A stretch of DNA of 64,000 nt from Sphagnum magellanicum. Taxonomy: Eukaryota > Streptophyta > Sphagnopsida > Sphagnales > Sphagnaceae. A program made the position numbers and the translations under genes. Position 1 is the first letter of the stretch. Each line of letters starts with the position of its first letter. Positions 29,443 through 41,240 of this stretch are shown here, piece after piece. The notes below the pieces were generated by a model, which had not been told where the DNA came from, ran no database searches, and saw only the letters and a list, made by a program, of their open reading frames with translations. The stretch lies in the NCBI GenBank assembly GCA_021904315.1, contig CM038916.1, forward strand, positions 1,550,001 to 1,614,000, in the 5' to 3' direction.

Positions 29443-29821
29443 GAGCGTCTCCAGCGGTGCTCATTACGTGATCCTGCATACTACAAATAGATGAAGAAAA
29501 TCCAACATATGCCGGTTTGACTCAGGAAAATGATTTTGGCTCAGCATAATTGTGCATGTAGCCGTGGCTGGTAAAAGGCCTAGCAGCGCTTTGCACCTGC
29601 AAAAAAAAGAGTGTAATAAATATGATCTAACTGCTGCTCAGTGTTTCTGATTGTCCCATCATTATGATCGGTCCAGGTGGTTTGTTATTAGTAGTCCCCC
29701 CCACCTATTTGCTGTCCCAGTTTCAGTTTTATTGGTGGGGTTGCAAAAAAGTACATAACTAAACTTGGATGTGAAAAAATATTTTCTCAGGGTCACATAC
29801 TGAACACCGCTGGAGATGCTC
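29443..29821. mobile_element. Tourist/PIF-Harbinger-like MITE, copy 3 (best preserved ends)
   Basis: A 379-bp element flanked by TTA at 29440-29442 and 29822-29824. The ends are GAGCGTCTCCAGCGGTGCTC on the left and, read inward on the right, GAGCATCTCCAGCGGTGTTC. The terminal inverted repeat continues about 14 more bases. The interior is alignable with copies 1, 2 and 4. Confidence 0.93.
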
Positions 29822-29840
29822 TTAGGCTTTCAGTTGTTGA

Positions 29841-30237
29841 GAGCAGTTCCACTAGCAGCAAAAGGCTTGTACACTTTTATTGTGGATGAAGTATACAGAA
29901 CATATATAGTGTGTAAATGAGTTTACACTTTGGACTTCTAAAAACTTGTGCCCTTGTATGGAAAAAGGTTTGGAGTTTGGACCTGCAAATTTGCACATCT
30001 GGAATGCAGTAGTCATCACTTGGGTGAGTGAAAAATAATAATGACTGCTTTTGATTGGCTGGCCATAATAATTGGACCAATTGGTGGCATTTCAGTAGTG
30101 TCCTCACATTATTATAAGTCTTACTAACCAATTTTGTTATGTTGATAGGTGAAGGCTGGGGTAACAATTGAACACTCTTTGTTGGAAGTATTAAAAGCTG
30201 GAAGAGGCCCAAATTGGGGGTGTGAGTGGGCTTGCTC
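29841..30237. mobile_element. Possible related MITE abutting copy 3
   Basis: Starts GAGCAGTTCCACT and ends with the inverted relative AGTGGGCTTGCTC. The middle has TTGATTGGCTGGCCATAATA followed by ATTGGACCAATTGGTGGCAT, which resembles the centre of the neighbouring MITE family. It lies 20 bp from copy 3. No clean target duplication was found. Confidence 0.55.
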
Positions 30238-30239
30238 TA

Positions 30240-31370
30240 GTCAAAGTAAGCCTCTAAGGAACATCCCTAATCTTACCCACAATAAAGATAACCTGTAAAT
30301 TCATATTTTATTTCACCCCTTGTTTGATCCCCTCACCCTTGTTCCATGCCTAGTTAGTGGGGATGTTCATAAAGTCACCCAAAATGAGGGCGAAACTCAA
30401 AACTAGGGCTCAAAATTTAAAGAAAGCTAGGGGGCGGGATGGGTTGTTTAAGTTCACTTTTTGGATTGGAAAATGCTCACTAGGGTATCTTAAGGTGAGT
30501 TATATAATTGAGGCTTCATTTCATTTCATTTTATTTTTAAAATATCACCTCAATTGAGAAATATGGCTTCCTCTTCAAGCCATGACTATGCAACACGTTG
30601 TTTTGCACTTGGGATGACTTGATTTTTCTTCAAGTAACAACGAGGAGCTATTTGATGACATTTAGAGGGAAGACCAAATAGTGACACATGTTGCAATTGT
30701 TGTTGTCAACATATGAACTAAAAGAGGGCGATGCACAATCAATGGACCCAAATGTAACTGTGTGGGAATCTTGTCCATCACGTTGGCTACACCAAGTTTA
30801 TTCAAAACCTTCACCAATTTCACTTTGGCATAATTTGAGGAATTGATGTAACTAATGTTCCTCCTTGCATCAAGCACAAGAGTTCCACACTTGAACCCTA
30901 GTGAATTTTTAGGCAGCCGTTTAAATTGTTCCAAGAAAAGAATTGCTCAATTTCATTCTCTACCCTAGTATCTGGGCGGCTTCAGCAGTTCTCTGTCAAA
31001 TAATTAATTTAATCTAAAATTTCTAATTTTGGTACATACTTTTTTAATTCTGAAAATTTCAACATATATGGAATATATTTAACAAAAATTATTTTTATTT
31101 CAAAAATATTTTATTGCATTAGTTGTTAGATGGATATAAAATTATCAATTTGGTCAGGTAGGTCCCTTGGTTCAAAACTGGCTGGCAGCTTGAATGTGTT
31201 TTTGAAAATTTTGATAAAAAGAGTTGAATTTTTTTGAAATTTTCGGCTTGAGTGACCCAGCACCCACCAGTGCGTGCACCATCCAAAAAAACCCCGTTTT
31301 GGGATTTTTTAAATGGGATGAAACCCAACCCAACCCCAGGACACAGTTCTGGGTACATAGTTTTTTTTTC
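30240..31370. other. Intergenic, no gene recognised
   Basis: The 90-residue minus frame at 30662-30934 has no recognisable motif and lies in repeat-rich DNA. The stretch 31205-31300 is related in inverted orientation to 35440-35510. Confidence 0.5.
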
Positions 31371-31379
31371 TCACACACC

Positions 31380-32650
31380 CTAACCTTTAATGGTCAGTTT
31401 TTCTTTTTCCTCGCCCTCTCCCTACTTACCCCACCCTCCTGCTTTTCCCTTCCTTCCTCATTTCCCTACCCCCGCTCTTTTCCCACTCATAATTTTTTCT
31501 TCTTTCTTTGAGAACTCTTCATTCTTCGGTTTTCTTCTGTTTTCTTCTTTCTATTTTATGTTTTGTATAGCTTTGTTTAAGGTCTTTGTGATCTTTTTTT
31601 AAAAAATTTATCTTGTGTCTTTATTTGAAACTTTTGAGGTCTCTTTATTCTTCTTTCAGTTTTTTTTTTTTTTCCTTTGTCTTTGTGTGTGTGTGTTGAG
31701 GTGTGTGTGGAGCTATTGAAGAGGAGGACAGAAATAACAAAAAGGAAGGAGAGAGACAAAGAGGAAAACCAACATGAGGAGCAACTAGAAGAGGTGAGTC
31801 TCTTGCAGTCCAGCCCCTGCAAACCAACAATAGTAATAGAGGTTTGTTGCCATTGTTGGCATGAGCTCATGATTGCAATAAATGTTTGTTGCCTTTGCCA
31901 AGATTCTTTTTTTTTTTTAAAGAAAATTCTTTTATTTGTTTTTGTTTATATATTTTTCTTTTTTTTTGCTGGTTTTTTAAAACTTTTTTTTGGCATTTTT
32001 TTTTTTGAATTTTTTTCTTTCTTTCTCTTTTTTTTCCCCTTTTTTATATTTTATTACCATTGAGGACATAAAGTAGATGACTTTCAGCCAATCTTTATCA
32101 AGCCAAAAAATAGCTTTTCAGTAATTTTTTAAATTCTGATTTTATTTATCATTTTATTTGTCGTTTTCATTTTCTGTAACTAAAAAAATATTTCTATCTT
32201 TTTTTTTCTTTTTTTTTATGGTTTTCTTAATACTGGCCTTTTTGGAGTTTTAAAAAATCTGTTTTCCTGGAATTTTTTCCCTTGTTTTTCTTGTTTTTTA
32301 TTTTCTGTTTATTGCTTTTTGTACTTCTTGAAAATTTTGGTATTATATTTCTTGTTTTATTTATGGTTCTCATTTTCTGTATTTTTTAAAAAAAAAGTTC
32401 TTGTTTCTTTTTTCTTGTTATTTGAAATGGTTTTTTAATAATTTTTTGGGGGTTTGAAATTTTCTGTTTTTCTGGTTTCCTTCTCTTGTTTTTCAATTTT
32501 TGTTGTTTCACTTTTTTTTATGCTTTTTTTTTGTATTTTTGAAATTCTTATTTATCTTTTTTTTTCCGGGTTTTTTCCCCCTTCTTTTGGCTTCCTCAAT
32601 ACTGTTTTTGGGGTTCTTAATTTTAATTGTTCTTTTTGTTTATGTTTTGT
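31380..32650. repeat. T-rich, strongly strand-asymmetric tract
   Basis: About 1.3 kb dominated by T runs and TTTTCTT on the plus strand, with a short (GT)n at 31685-31710 and one purine-rich insert at 31718-31795. The Phe-rich open frames in all three forward phases are composition artefacts. Confidence 0.75.
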
Positions 32651-33599
32651 GTGTGTGGGAAAAGGTCAACCCCTCCTTTGTGTGTTGGGCAATTGCTTGA
32701 ATAAAGACCCATGCCACATGCAAGCGGGATCACTTTTGAAATGATGGCCTATGAATAAAACCAATGTTGGTGCCCACATTGGTAAGAGTCGCTTCTTTCA
32801 AGTTGTTCATTCTATTAGGCATTCCAACATGGGGTGTGGGGGTATCCTCCCCATGTAATGACCAAATTAAAGAGGGATGAGAATTTTGTCAATTTAATTT
32901 GGGCTAGTAAGGTCAATTATGCAACTTAGGGCTTTAAAAATGTTTGGGATAGCCAAAATTGGACAAGATTTTCATCCAAAAAGGAACGTGAAAAGGAGAT
33001 CATTTGACCTTTGAATCACCATGAATCAAAGATGATTCATGGCTAGTAAGTTCCATCACATTCAATTTTCATTTCAAATTTGCATTGTGCTTCAAACATG
33101 TGTTTCCAAAATTATACTCATTAGTTTGTATGTATATTCAGTTTAGGATTCGAAATACCACCAAGGAGGCCTTCATAGTTGATTTGGTGAAAATAATTTT
33201 GGCAAACTAGTAATTATACACCTAACAATATGTTCAATTTGCCCAAAATGTAGTGGTGCACTATTAGAGTGCAAATGGATTATTGTTGAAATCTATTAAT
33301 GAGATATCTAGTGAGAGTGAAGGTGAAAGCAATTAACTTGACATTCCATTTTTGGACTAATACACATTTTGTACTGTGCATATGGCATCCAAGAATTTTC
33401 CATGCCACATTTTTGTAGATTAATTAGCCTCCATGGATAATCCCATTGGCATTGGAAATGAATGTATGTAAAGATATCTACTTATAAAAAAAAATTATTT
33501 TATTTGTACAAAAACAAGGTTATTAAGATCCATATATAATGTATCTGCATCTTGCATTGAACAAAAAAATGATTGGATGTATTGCTAGTACATGAGGAT

Positions 33600-35020
33600 A
33601 TTGCAATTGTAGTCTAAACATTTGTGGAAGTTGCATTAAAGCTAAAGGCATGATTTTGTGCAATACCTTCATCATTAAAAAAATCCCCTATTTCGTAGTT
33701 AGAATTTTGAGATAGTTTATATATATATGATGAGGGTATTCCATTTACATTTTTGATGTGCAATACCTTCAAGACAAGACAAAACATATTCCATCAACCT
33801 TATCTTTAAATTTAATATACCCATAATGATATTGCATAGGCTTTGATTGTTTTTTGGTCCATGCAATACCTTAAACCCTAAACTTAACCTTAATACACCC
33901 AAAATGGTATTATATAACCCCAATAGGGATAGGGTAAACCAAATAAGGGTATTGCAATTGAATTAGATTTTTTTACCTTAATATTATGTGAGGCCACAAT
34001 TAAATATTGGTTGACACCCATATTAAGGTATTGCATATAGGGTCAACATTTCCAATATGTCTTTAGGCTATTACATTGTTGAAATAGATAAAATGAAATA
34101 ATTTCAATTGGCCTAAAGGTATTTTGAAACACCAAAATGATCTAAAGGATCTACATTACCTTAATGAAGGTAATGTAGATGTGAATATGGTTGGATATGA
34201 TATTGTCAATTTGTCCATAAGGTATTACATTGTTCAATCATATGATATGAAAAATATAACCTAGGCATGAAGGTATTGTGTAAAACCAAAATAATCCAAT
34301 AAATACATTTTTGAATCAAATGAAGTGAAATATATTATCTTGGGCATAAGTATTGCATAACAACAAAATAATCCATTACATTTGCATTATTTTGATGAGG
34401 GTAATGCATGTGTGAATTGGGTTGGATATTATATTGTTAATGTGTTTATAGGGTATTGCACAAATGAAATAAATGGGATAAAGTAGTTAAAATTAAACCT
34501 ATTTGTTTATTGCAAAACAATAAAATGATATAGTGGGCACTAAGTTGGATATGTTATTTCCAATGTGTCCTTGGGGTATTGCATTGTTGAATTAAATGAG
34601 ATGAAAGTAGTTTAATAGGATTGAAGGTATTACATCATAGTAAATTTGTTGTACACATGCAATAGTCTAATGAAGGTATTGAAAAAAAGAAATAATGTGC
34701 AATATGATATTTTCCATTTGCCCTAGCAATATTGCATTTCAATAAAATCATCTAGTAGGTGTGCATTGCCCTTATGAAAGCAATGTGACGATTAATTAAT
34801 TTTCCAAGTTGTGTTAAAGGTATGACATAGGTTCAAAATCTAATAATTGCAAGGAAGTTTAATAAGGGTATTGCAAGAATGGTTATATTAATGGATTGAT
34901 GTAAGCTTGAGTAAAGATATAAAATTCATTTGCAATATCTTCATATGTGATTTAATTGTTGATTTTTATATGGCTATAGAAAAGAAATCTAGTTTAGTTA
35001 TAATACATTCAATTGGGTCA
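33600..35020. repeat. Field of GGTATTGCA-like motifs
   Basis: The motif (A/G)GGTATTGCA or a one- or two-base variant recurs more than a dozen times at irregular spacing of about 50-150 bp, e.g. near 33945, 34025, 34450, 34575 and 34870. AATG(T/A)AATG-type words lie between them. This looks like an eroded satellite rather than genes. Confidence 0.6.
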
Positions 35021-35059
35021 TTATGACATTGTTTTATACAATCATAAAGTTACATGGTC

Positions 35060-35290
35060 TAGTAGGGAGGTAGGGAGGTAGGTAGGAAGGAGAACAAACC
35101 AACGTACCTAGTATATTGCAATAATTTCATAAACCTACATTGTCATTGCTTTGGTGGAGATTTAGTGCGTAGGTACATAAGTAGGTAGGTAGATGGGTGG
35201 GTAGGTAGGTAGGTTGGGGAGGGAGGAAGCCAAGGTGCACATGCAATAATCTAAATGTGGGTAGGTAGGTGAGACTTGGGTAGGTGTGGG
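35060..35290. repeat. (GGTA)n microsatellite clusters
   Basis: Three blocks of GGTAGGTAGG-type repeats at about 35062-35092, 35172-35225 and 35258-35290, interrupted by unique DNA. Confidence 0.85.
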
Positions 35291-35429
35291 GGTGAAGAAA
35301 AAAAAAATCCCAAAAAAAACCTAACCTAGGCTGAGGAAAAGGGAAAAAAAGGTCAATTTGAGTTCACCACTTTGGTTAGCCTAGGAACAAGGTGAGACGA
35401 AAAAGGTGCACCCATGAATCCACCATCCA

Positions 35430-36275
35430 TCCACATTGGTGCATTGGTGGGTGTTGGTTCATTTTAGCTGAAAATTTCAACAAAGTTGAAAATAATTTAA
35501 TTTATGTCAAAGCCACCCAATTACTACAATATTTGAAACACAATAATGTCACCATGTATGAAGTGTTCCTATGAAATTGGAACAAGACCACACTTGATGA
35601 TGATGGCACTTTTTATTCCATCATGCATTAATTTTGCCATTGTTGATGAAATCCAATGGCTTACTATTGAAAATGAACTAGGTTAACTAGAGAGATCTCC
35701 TAGTTCCAAGGTTGCAATGGATTCATCAATAAGATTTTGATCAAAATTTGTAAACCCTGGAACAATGACATTCACAAAATTGGTTAATGGGCACAAGAAG
35801 ATGTATTATATGAACAACACAACTTTAGTGGACCTTGAGTATCCAAGACCATTCCATGATGTGATTACCATGCCAATCCAACATCCATAAGAATTGGCAT
35901 TCATTCATTGTATGCACATAAACAAGTATTTCAAATACATGTTGGGAGACCCTAAATATATAGGTGATGAGATGTTTATGGCATGTCACATTGGCAAGTG
36001 CAAACTCACCCTTTTGCAAAAGTCAATGCAATTATGACCTACAATAAAATGCATGCAAGATAAAAGGTTAAGGCCAAATGGGGCATTGAAAGTTTCAAAT
36101 GCAAATGGAAAAGGGCCATGAAACAATTCGATTCCACAAAACTACAGTATATAGTCATTTGTTCAAGGCAATGTTTTTACTAACTATTTGCATATATGTC
36201 ATCAAGATTTCACATTTAAAATCATTAGTGTCCACCTTGATAACCCAATAGAACATGATTGGGATAGTGACTACT
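35430..36275 (+). pseudogene. Decayed PIF/Harbinger (DDE_Tnp_4) transposase
   Basis: Conceptual plus-strand translation gives colinear fragments of a plant Harbinger transposase. These are KKMYYMNNTTLVDL (from 35795) then RPFHDV, LGDPKYIGDEMF (35942), KWKRAMKQFDSTK (36103), TNYLH (36179) and a terminal HDWDSDY. The frame changes between the LGDP and KWKRAMKQ blocks and again before TNYLH, and several in-frame stops are present, so this is a dead copy. No terminal repeats were identified. Homology is recalled, not searched. Confidence 0.78.
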
Positions 36276-39200
36276 AACTACAAGTTTAACAATTTTAAAC
36301 TTTTGTTTTAAATTATGCATTTAAAGTCACTCCAATTCTTTAATTACTTTAAAATTATTTATTCTTTTCTATGTTAAGATCCACCTTCACTTTTAGCAAA
36401 GCTTTTGTATTGTCCATGTTAGTCTCCATTTTGATGGTAATAGTTATGAATTTTTTTTATTGTGATTACATCATATTAGCTTTTGTTGCAAATGTAAATT
36501 TTAGTGATGATGTAACTATTTGTATTATTATTGGGGACTCTTTTGTTTCATTAAAAATAGGATTAGGGTTAAGGCTAGGACATGAAACATGTGATGGACT
36601 TGTTGTACCATTTATCGGCGATTGTTGTTTTATAAACACATTTTATGTTGTATGTTCATTTGTGTTTTTCAATCATGGAACACTTCATTGCTTTGCAACA
36701 TTGCCGTATTTGCACTTTTTTCATTTGTTGTGTTGATCTTCAACTTTTTCAATGTATTTTGTAGTCTACCATTGAATGTCTTTTTTTGAAAATTTTATTA
36801 TGGGAATTGTCCTTCATAATTTTGGTACATGGCTTTCCATGTTGCATTAAGGATTAGTTGTTTCACATTTTTCTTATCTTGATTATACAACATGGAATGG
36901 TGATTATTGGAAGTTGCCATGCAACTCAAATGTAAGGACTCTATAATGCCCTTATGGGCTTTCTCTTTTTGAGGAACCTATGTCTAGTGTGCACTATGTC
37001 TAATGTGCATTGTTTCATTCTCATTCTCTTATGTTAAGAGCATTGTGGGTGCAATTTTGATAATGCATACACAAGTAGTTATAACCATTGTTCTTTTTGT
37101 ACATCTAACATTTTAGAAAAATAAAAGAATTAAAAATGGAAATTTAAAAATATAATGTTATTTTTAATATATTGATATACATATATTGAAAATTTGAAAT
37201 CAATGTAATGAATAAAAATATGCAAAAGATTTTTGAAACAATTGTAGTAGTGCCTTTAAATAGAATTTTTAAAAATTTCAACTCCTTTAAAAGATTTGAA
37301 AATGACAAATTTTGACAAATTTTTAACACAAACCTTAACATAATAGTGTAATCATTTTTTCAAAAAAAATTAAAAATTTTGTTTTAAAATATTTCAAAAT
37401 TAAGCATAGAATAAACTATCATCTAAAGGGATGAGTTTGGCTCCTAATAGTGTATGTTTGGACCCTTGTGTCATAATTAAGTTTTGTCATACTTATGAAC
37501 AAAAGTAAGACTATTCAAATATCATTAGAAACAAAGGTTTGAAAAATTAATGTTATTTTGGCCAAAGTGAAAGGAAGGAGAGTGAGGATAAAATGAGGGG
37601 TAAGGGGTCTTTAAGGGTTTGTAAATTTAAAAAGAGGATGAAAGAATGTCAAAGGGTGATTAGATTATGGAAATTGTAAACCCAAAAACAAGGTGAAAGA
37701 GGGAAAATATTCATGTTCATTCACTAAAACCCTATGTTAGCCCACATAAAAAACTGTAAATCCAATGGGTAATAAAATGTTTAAGCAGTTTTGGACGTTG
37801 ATGTGTTTTCCATTTGACGATTTGCTTCGCAAAAATCACGATGAACAAAATGCATCATTCAAGCTCCATCATCTACTACCTCATTTCACAAAATTTTTTT
37901 TGGGGGTTGTTTTTGCTTTTGTAAGTTGCTTCAACTATTTTACATAATGGATATTGATAACAATGTTATTATTTTTATGTGTCCAGGTCTTATGCATGGC
38001 GAATTGGATGAATCCAAAACCTTTTTCCCCATGAATTATCAATACCTCATGGACTCGGATTCACTATGAGTTTCTTTTATGGTGTGCAAGGTCCAAATTC
38101 TTTAGCAAATTGACCCCAGATTGAACTAGGTTGCGCCTTGGACCACATAGATGATACCCATACCTTTCATAACCTTAGATTTCATCATATACCCTTACAA
38201 AATAATTAATAGAGATTTTACATACACCATAATATCACCACATGATTGGCAATTCTCACAAACAGTTCTAAGTTTACCCACTTTCATAAATATGGAGAAT
38301 TGTCAATTCTAGTTTTTTTTTTTTTCAAAAATCAAAACCCATCAATTCCAAGGTCAGGTCATAAATTTTTGACTACTAGTTTGTGAATTTAATGTTAAGA
38401 TAAGACTTGTTGGTTTTGGGTCTAGGTCCAGTTCTTGGGTAAGACTATGGGAACCTGGTCCCATTGGGGTTAATTTGAAGAAAAAATAACAAGTGGGTCA
38501 AAGGCCATGGAGTGAGGGGTGCATTTAAAGAAAAAAATACAAGCATACCAAAGGTTAGAAAGTGGGGTTCATTTAATGAAAAAGAATCATGAGGTATGGG
38601 GTAGAACAGCCCATGTGCAATTGCTTAAGCACTCAGGGCAGACCAGATCCAGGGGGAGGGCTGCGTTGTTTCTGGTGTGCAAACAAAACTTGAACCCCTT
38701 CTCTTGATGCATTTGGTGCAATAAAAATTGTCAAAAAGACAGTTTAGAATTGAGAAAGTTACAGGCTCCAAAGTAAAGTGGGTCAAGAACTCAAAAAAAA
38801 AAACCATCAAACATTACAAAGCCAATTCTTAATCACCCAAAACATTCTTTTTATGTTGCTCTGTTGCTATTAAAGTTCAAAGATGATTGTAGAACTGAAG
38901 GTGGCGCTCCAATAACACTTTAAACTGTTTAAAATGAACAAGAATTGAGAAAAGTCAGAAGCTTTGAAAGTAGGAGGGGTCCAAACAGAAGAAATAAAAG
39001 GAAAAAAACATATTTTATTAGCTGAAAAAGATTATTTTTCTTCTTACTATTTCTTCATTGCTACTTTTCGCTTGCACTTCAAAGATGATTTCTAAAGCTT
39101 GAAGTAGTGCTCCCAAAACAATATAAATCACTCAAAATAAAGCACAAATGATGAAGATCCAAAGAAGTGATTGGTGAAAGGGTAGCATTCGATGATGGGC

Positions 39201-40391
39201 AGTTTTACCCTAGTAAGATTTAAAACAATTTAATGACGTTTCTTTCTCATACTTGTCAAGTTTAACAAAGTGTTCAAAGAAAATGTTCAAGTGGTTAAAA
39301 ACGTTTCGATCTTTTTCCTGGTCTATGTGACCTAGACCTTACCTCAGACCCAACAACCTAAACCATAAGATTTGACAGTCCACTTCTTGGGTGGGTCTTC
39401 ACCCCTAAAATTGCTGGACCGATTCTTTGGGCGAGTCTCTAACCCCTTGGAACCACTGAGGTGGTTCTTATGGTGTGTCTTGATCCACCTAAAATTGACA
39501 GGTCAAGTCTTATGACCAGGGCCAAAAAGAACCTGAACCTGGCCAAAAACCCACAACAGGCCAACACTGATACCTACTACCTAGCATTGTATTGTTAGTG
39601 GTATGAATCAATTTCACAAATATCCTACTGAGAGTTGTCCAAACTAATGCCCACTTTAGACGAGGGTTGAGGGTCCAATTTTCTAGGAACCAATTTGGAC
39701 TGATTTGAAGCAAATTGAATCCTTGAGTTAGATTGTACCTTGGTCCCTAGCCTGATTCTTGGTTCTCCAAAACAGGAGCTCTACTGTTTTTTGGGTCCGA
39801 ACCAATTGATTTTCCTTCCAAAACAGGTGCCATGTAGGTTTAGCCTGAATTTGCCATTTTTTGGTCTTGGGACCAATTGAATGCTTTCAACCAATAAGAT
39901 TTGCTTGAATTCATTAGTCCCTGGATGTTGGACCATTGTCTAAAGTTGCACTAAGTATTTTCTCATGGTCCAAAACAACCCTCAAGTAATAATTGTTTTT
40001 GCACAGAACATGATATTACCACACTTCCCTGAATGATGCTAATAACAATTTATCACCATTGTTAAACATTAATCGAAGAGGAGCTAAGGAGTGATTCACT
40101 AGAAGAAGACATTAGTATACCAATGGTGGTTGTTTGGGGATGTAGGGTTGTAACTTACCTCCTTCATGTGCTTTTGCTCTATGATCAAAGTTGGTGTCAG
40201 TTTGGATGGGGAGGTGGTAGGGGATGCAACCATGCAGGCACTACTGTCTTCTGGGAAACGCTCCCAAAAGCAAACATCGCAGTAAAACCTGCGCCTTACA
40301 GAACTCTCTGAGAATGAATCCAGCAGAAGGTTTTGTTTTGTTTCACAGCCTTACAGCTCTGTACTCAGTACTGGGCAGTGTTTCTTTCAAA

Positions 40392-40570
40392 GGAATTTTT
40401 GTTTGTAGCCAAAGTGGCAATCCTCCATAGGAAGATGCAGAAGAAATGGTGATCATCCCTAGGAAGATTTAGCCAAATCTGGCTAGAATCTAGAAATAAA
40501 GTACAAATCTTTAATTTTCCTCCAATATTTCTGGCTATAAAATGAAAACCAAATACCTGAATCTGGAAAT
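40392..40570 (+). repeat. Unclassified dispersed repeat, copy A
   Basis: Contains GATGATCATCC/GGTGATCATCCCTAGGAAG followed by GATTTAGCCAAATCTGGCTA, then ATTTCTGGCTATAAAATGAA. A related copy is at 40985-41240 in the same orientation, and another at 59780-59965 in reverse complement. Confidence 0.7.
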
Positions 40571-40984
40571 TTTAATATTTTTTTCCTTCACTTCTGATGA
40601 CTGAAAACCTCAAAATTCACTTTTATTTATTTATTTATTTATATTTTTAATTTCTCTTTTTGGCGATATTTCGCCAGTTTAAAAATGGCTGGTACTAGGT
40701 TAGTTTCTCCCCTAAGAAAGTCCAATAAAAGTTGCATTGCATGGAGGAATTTTTGTTGTCATGTTGTTGGTGACATGTGAGCCTGGTTGCTAGTGATGGC
40801 GTTGTCCTTGTGGGAGAGAGAACCTAAACATGGATCCGGATAATAAAAGAAAGTGAAAAAAATACATTTGGGGCATGTTGGTAGATCTTTTTGGCCCTCC
40901 GCGGGTCTCTTGCTTAATAGCATCAGACTTTATCCCATATCCTTAGGCCAACATTTACTCTTATAAATCAGCGTTTTCAAAAAG

Positions 40985-41240
40985 TATTTTGATATATAGC
41001 CAAAGTGATGATCATCCAAAAATAATTTAGCCAAATTTGGCTACATACTAGATATCATCCAAGTGAAAAAACAAAACAGGATCCTTCTATGCTCTTGGCT
41101 ACCTGCTGGGACTTATAATAAAAATCTGGCAATTTGGTATTTATCCTTGAAATCTGGCGAATTTGGGTCATTTTTTTTTTCATGAAATATTCTTGGCATA
41201 GGTCAAAATTATATTTTCCAGGTCCCAAATTTGGCTTACT
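40985..41240 (+). repeat. Unclassified dispersed repeat, copy B
   Basis: Shares TATAGCCAAAGTGATGATCATCC and the following TTTAGCCAAATTTGGCTA with copy A, and ends with two ATCTGGC(A/G)A(A/T)TT words. Confidence 0.6.

Noticed and set aside
31677-32063. 128-residue plus-strand frame
   Set aside because: Produced by the T-rich tract; Phe-rich tail and no homology signal.
36371-36736. 121-residue hydrophobic plus-strand frame after the Harbinger fossil
   Set aside because: AT-rich composition alone can give this; no motif, no splice context and no partner exons.
39550-39568. hAT-like right end AACACTG near 39568
   Set aside because: No matching CAGTGTT left end with the same 8-bp flank was found upstream.
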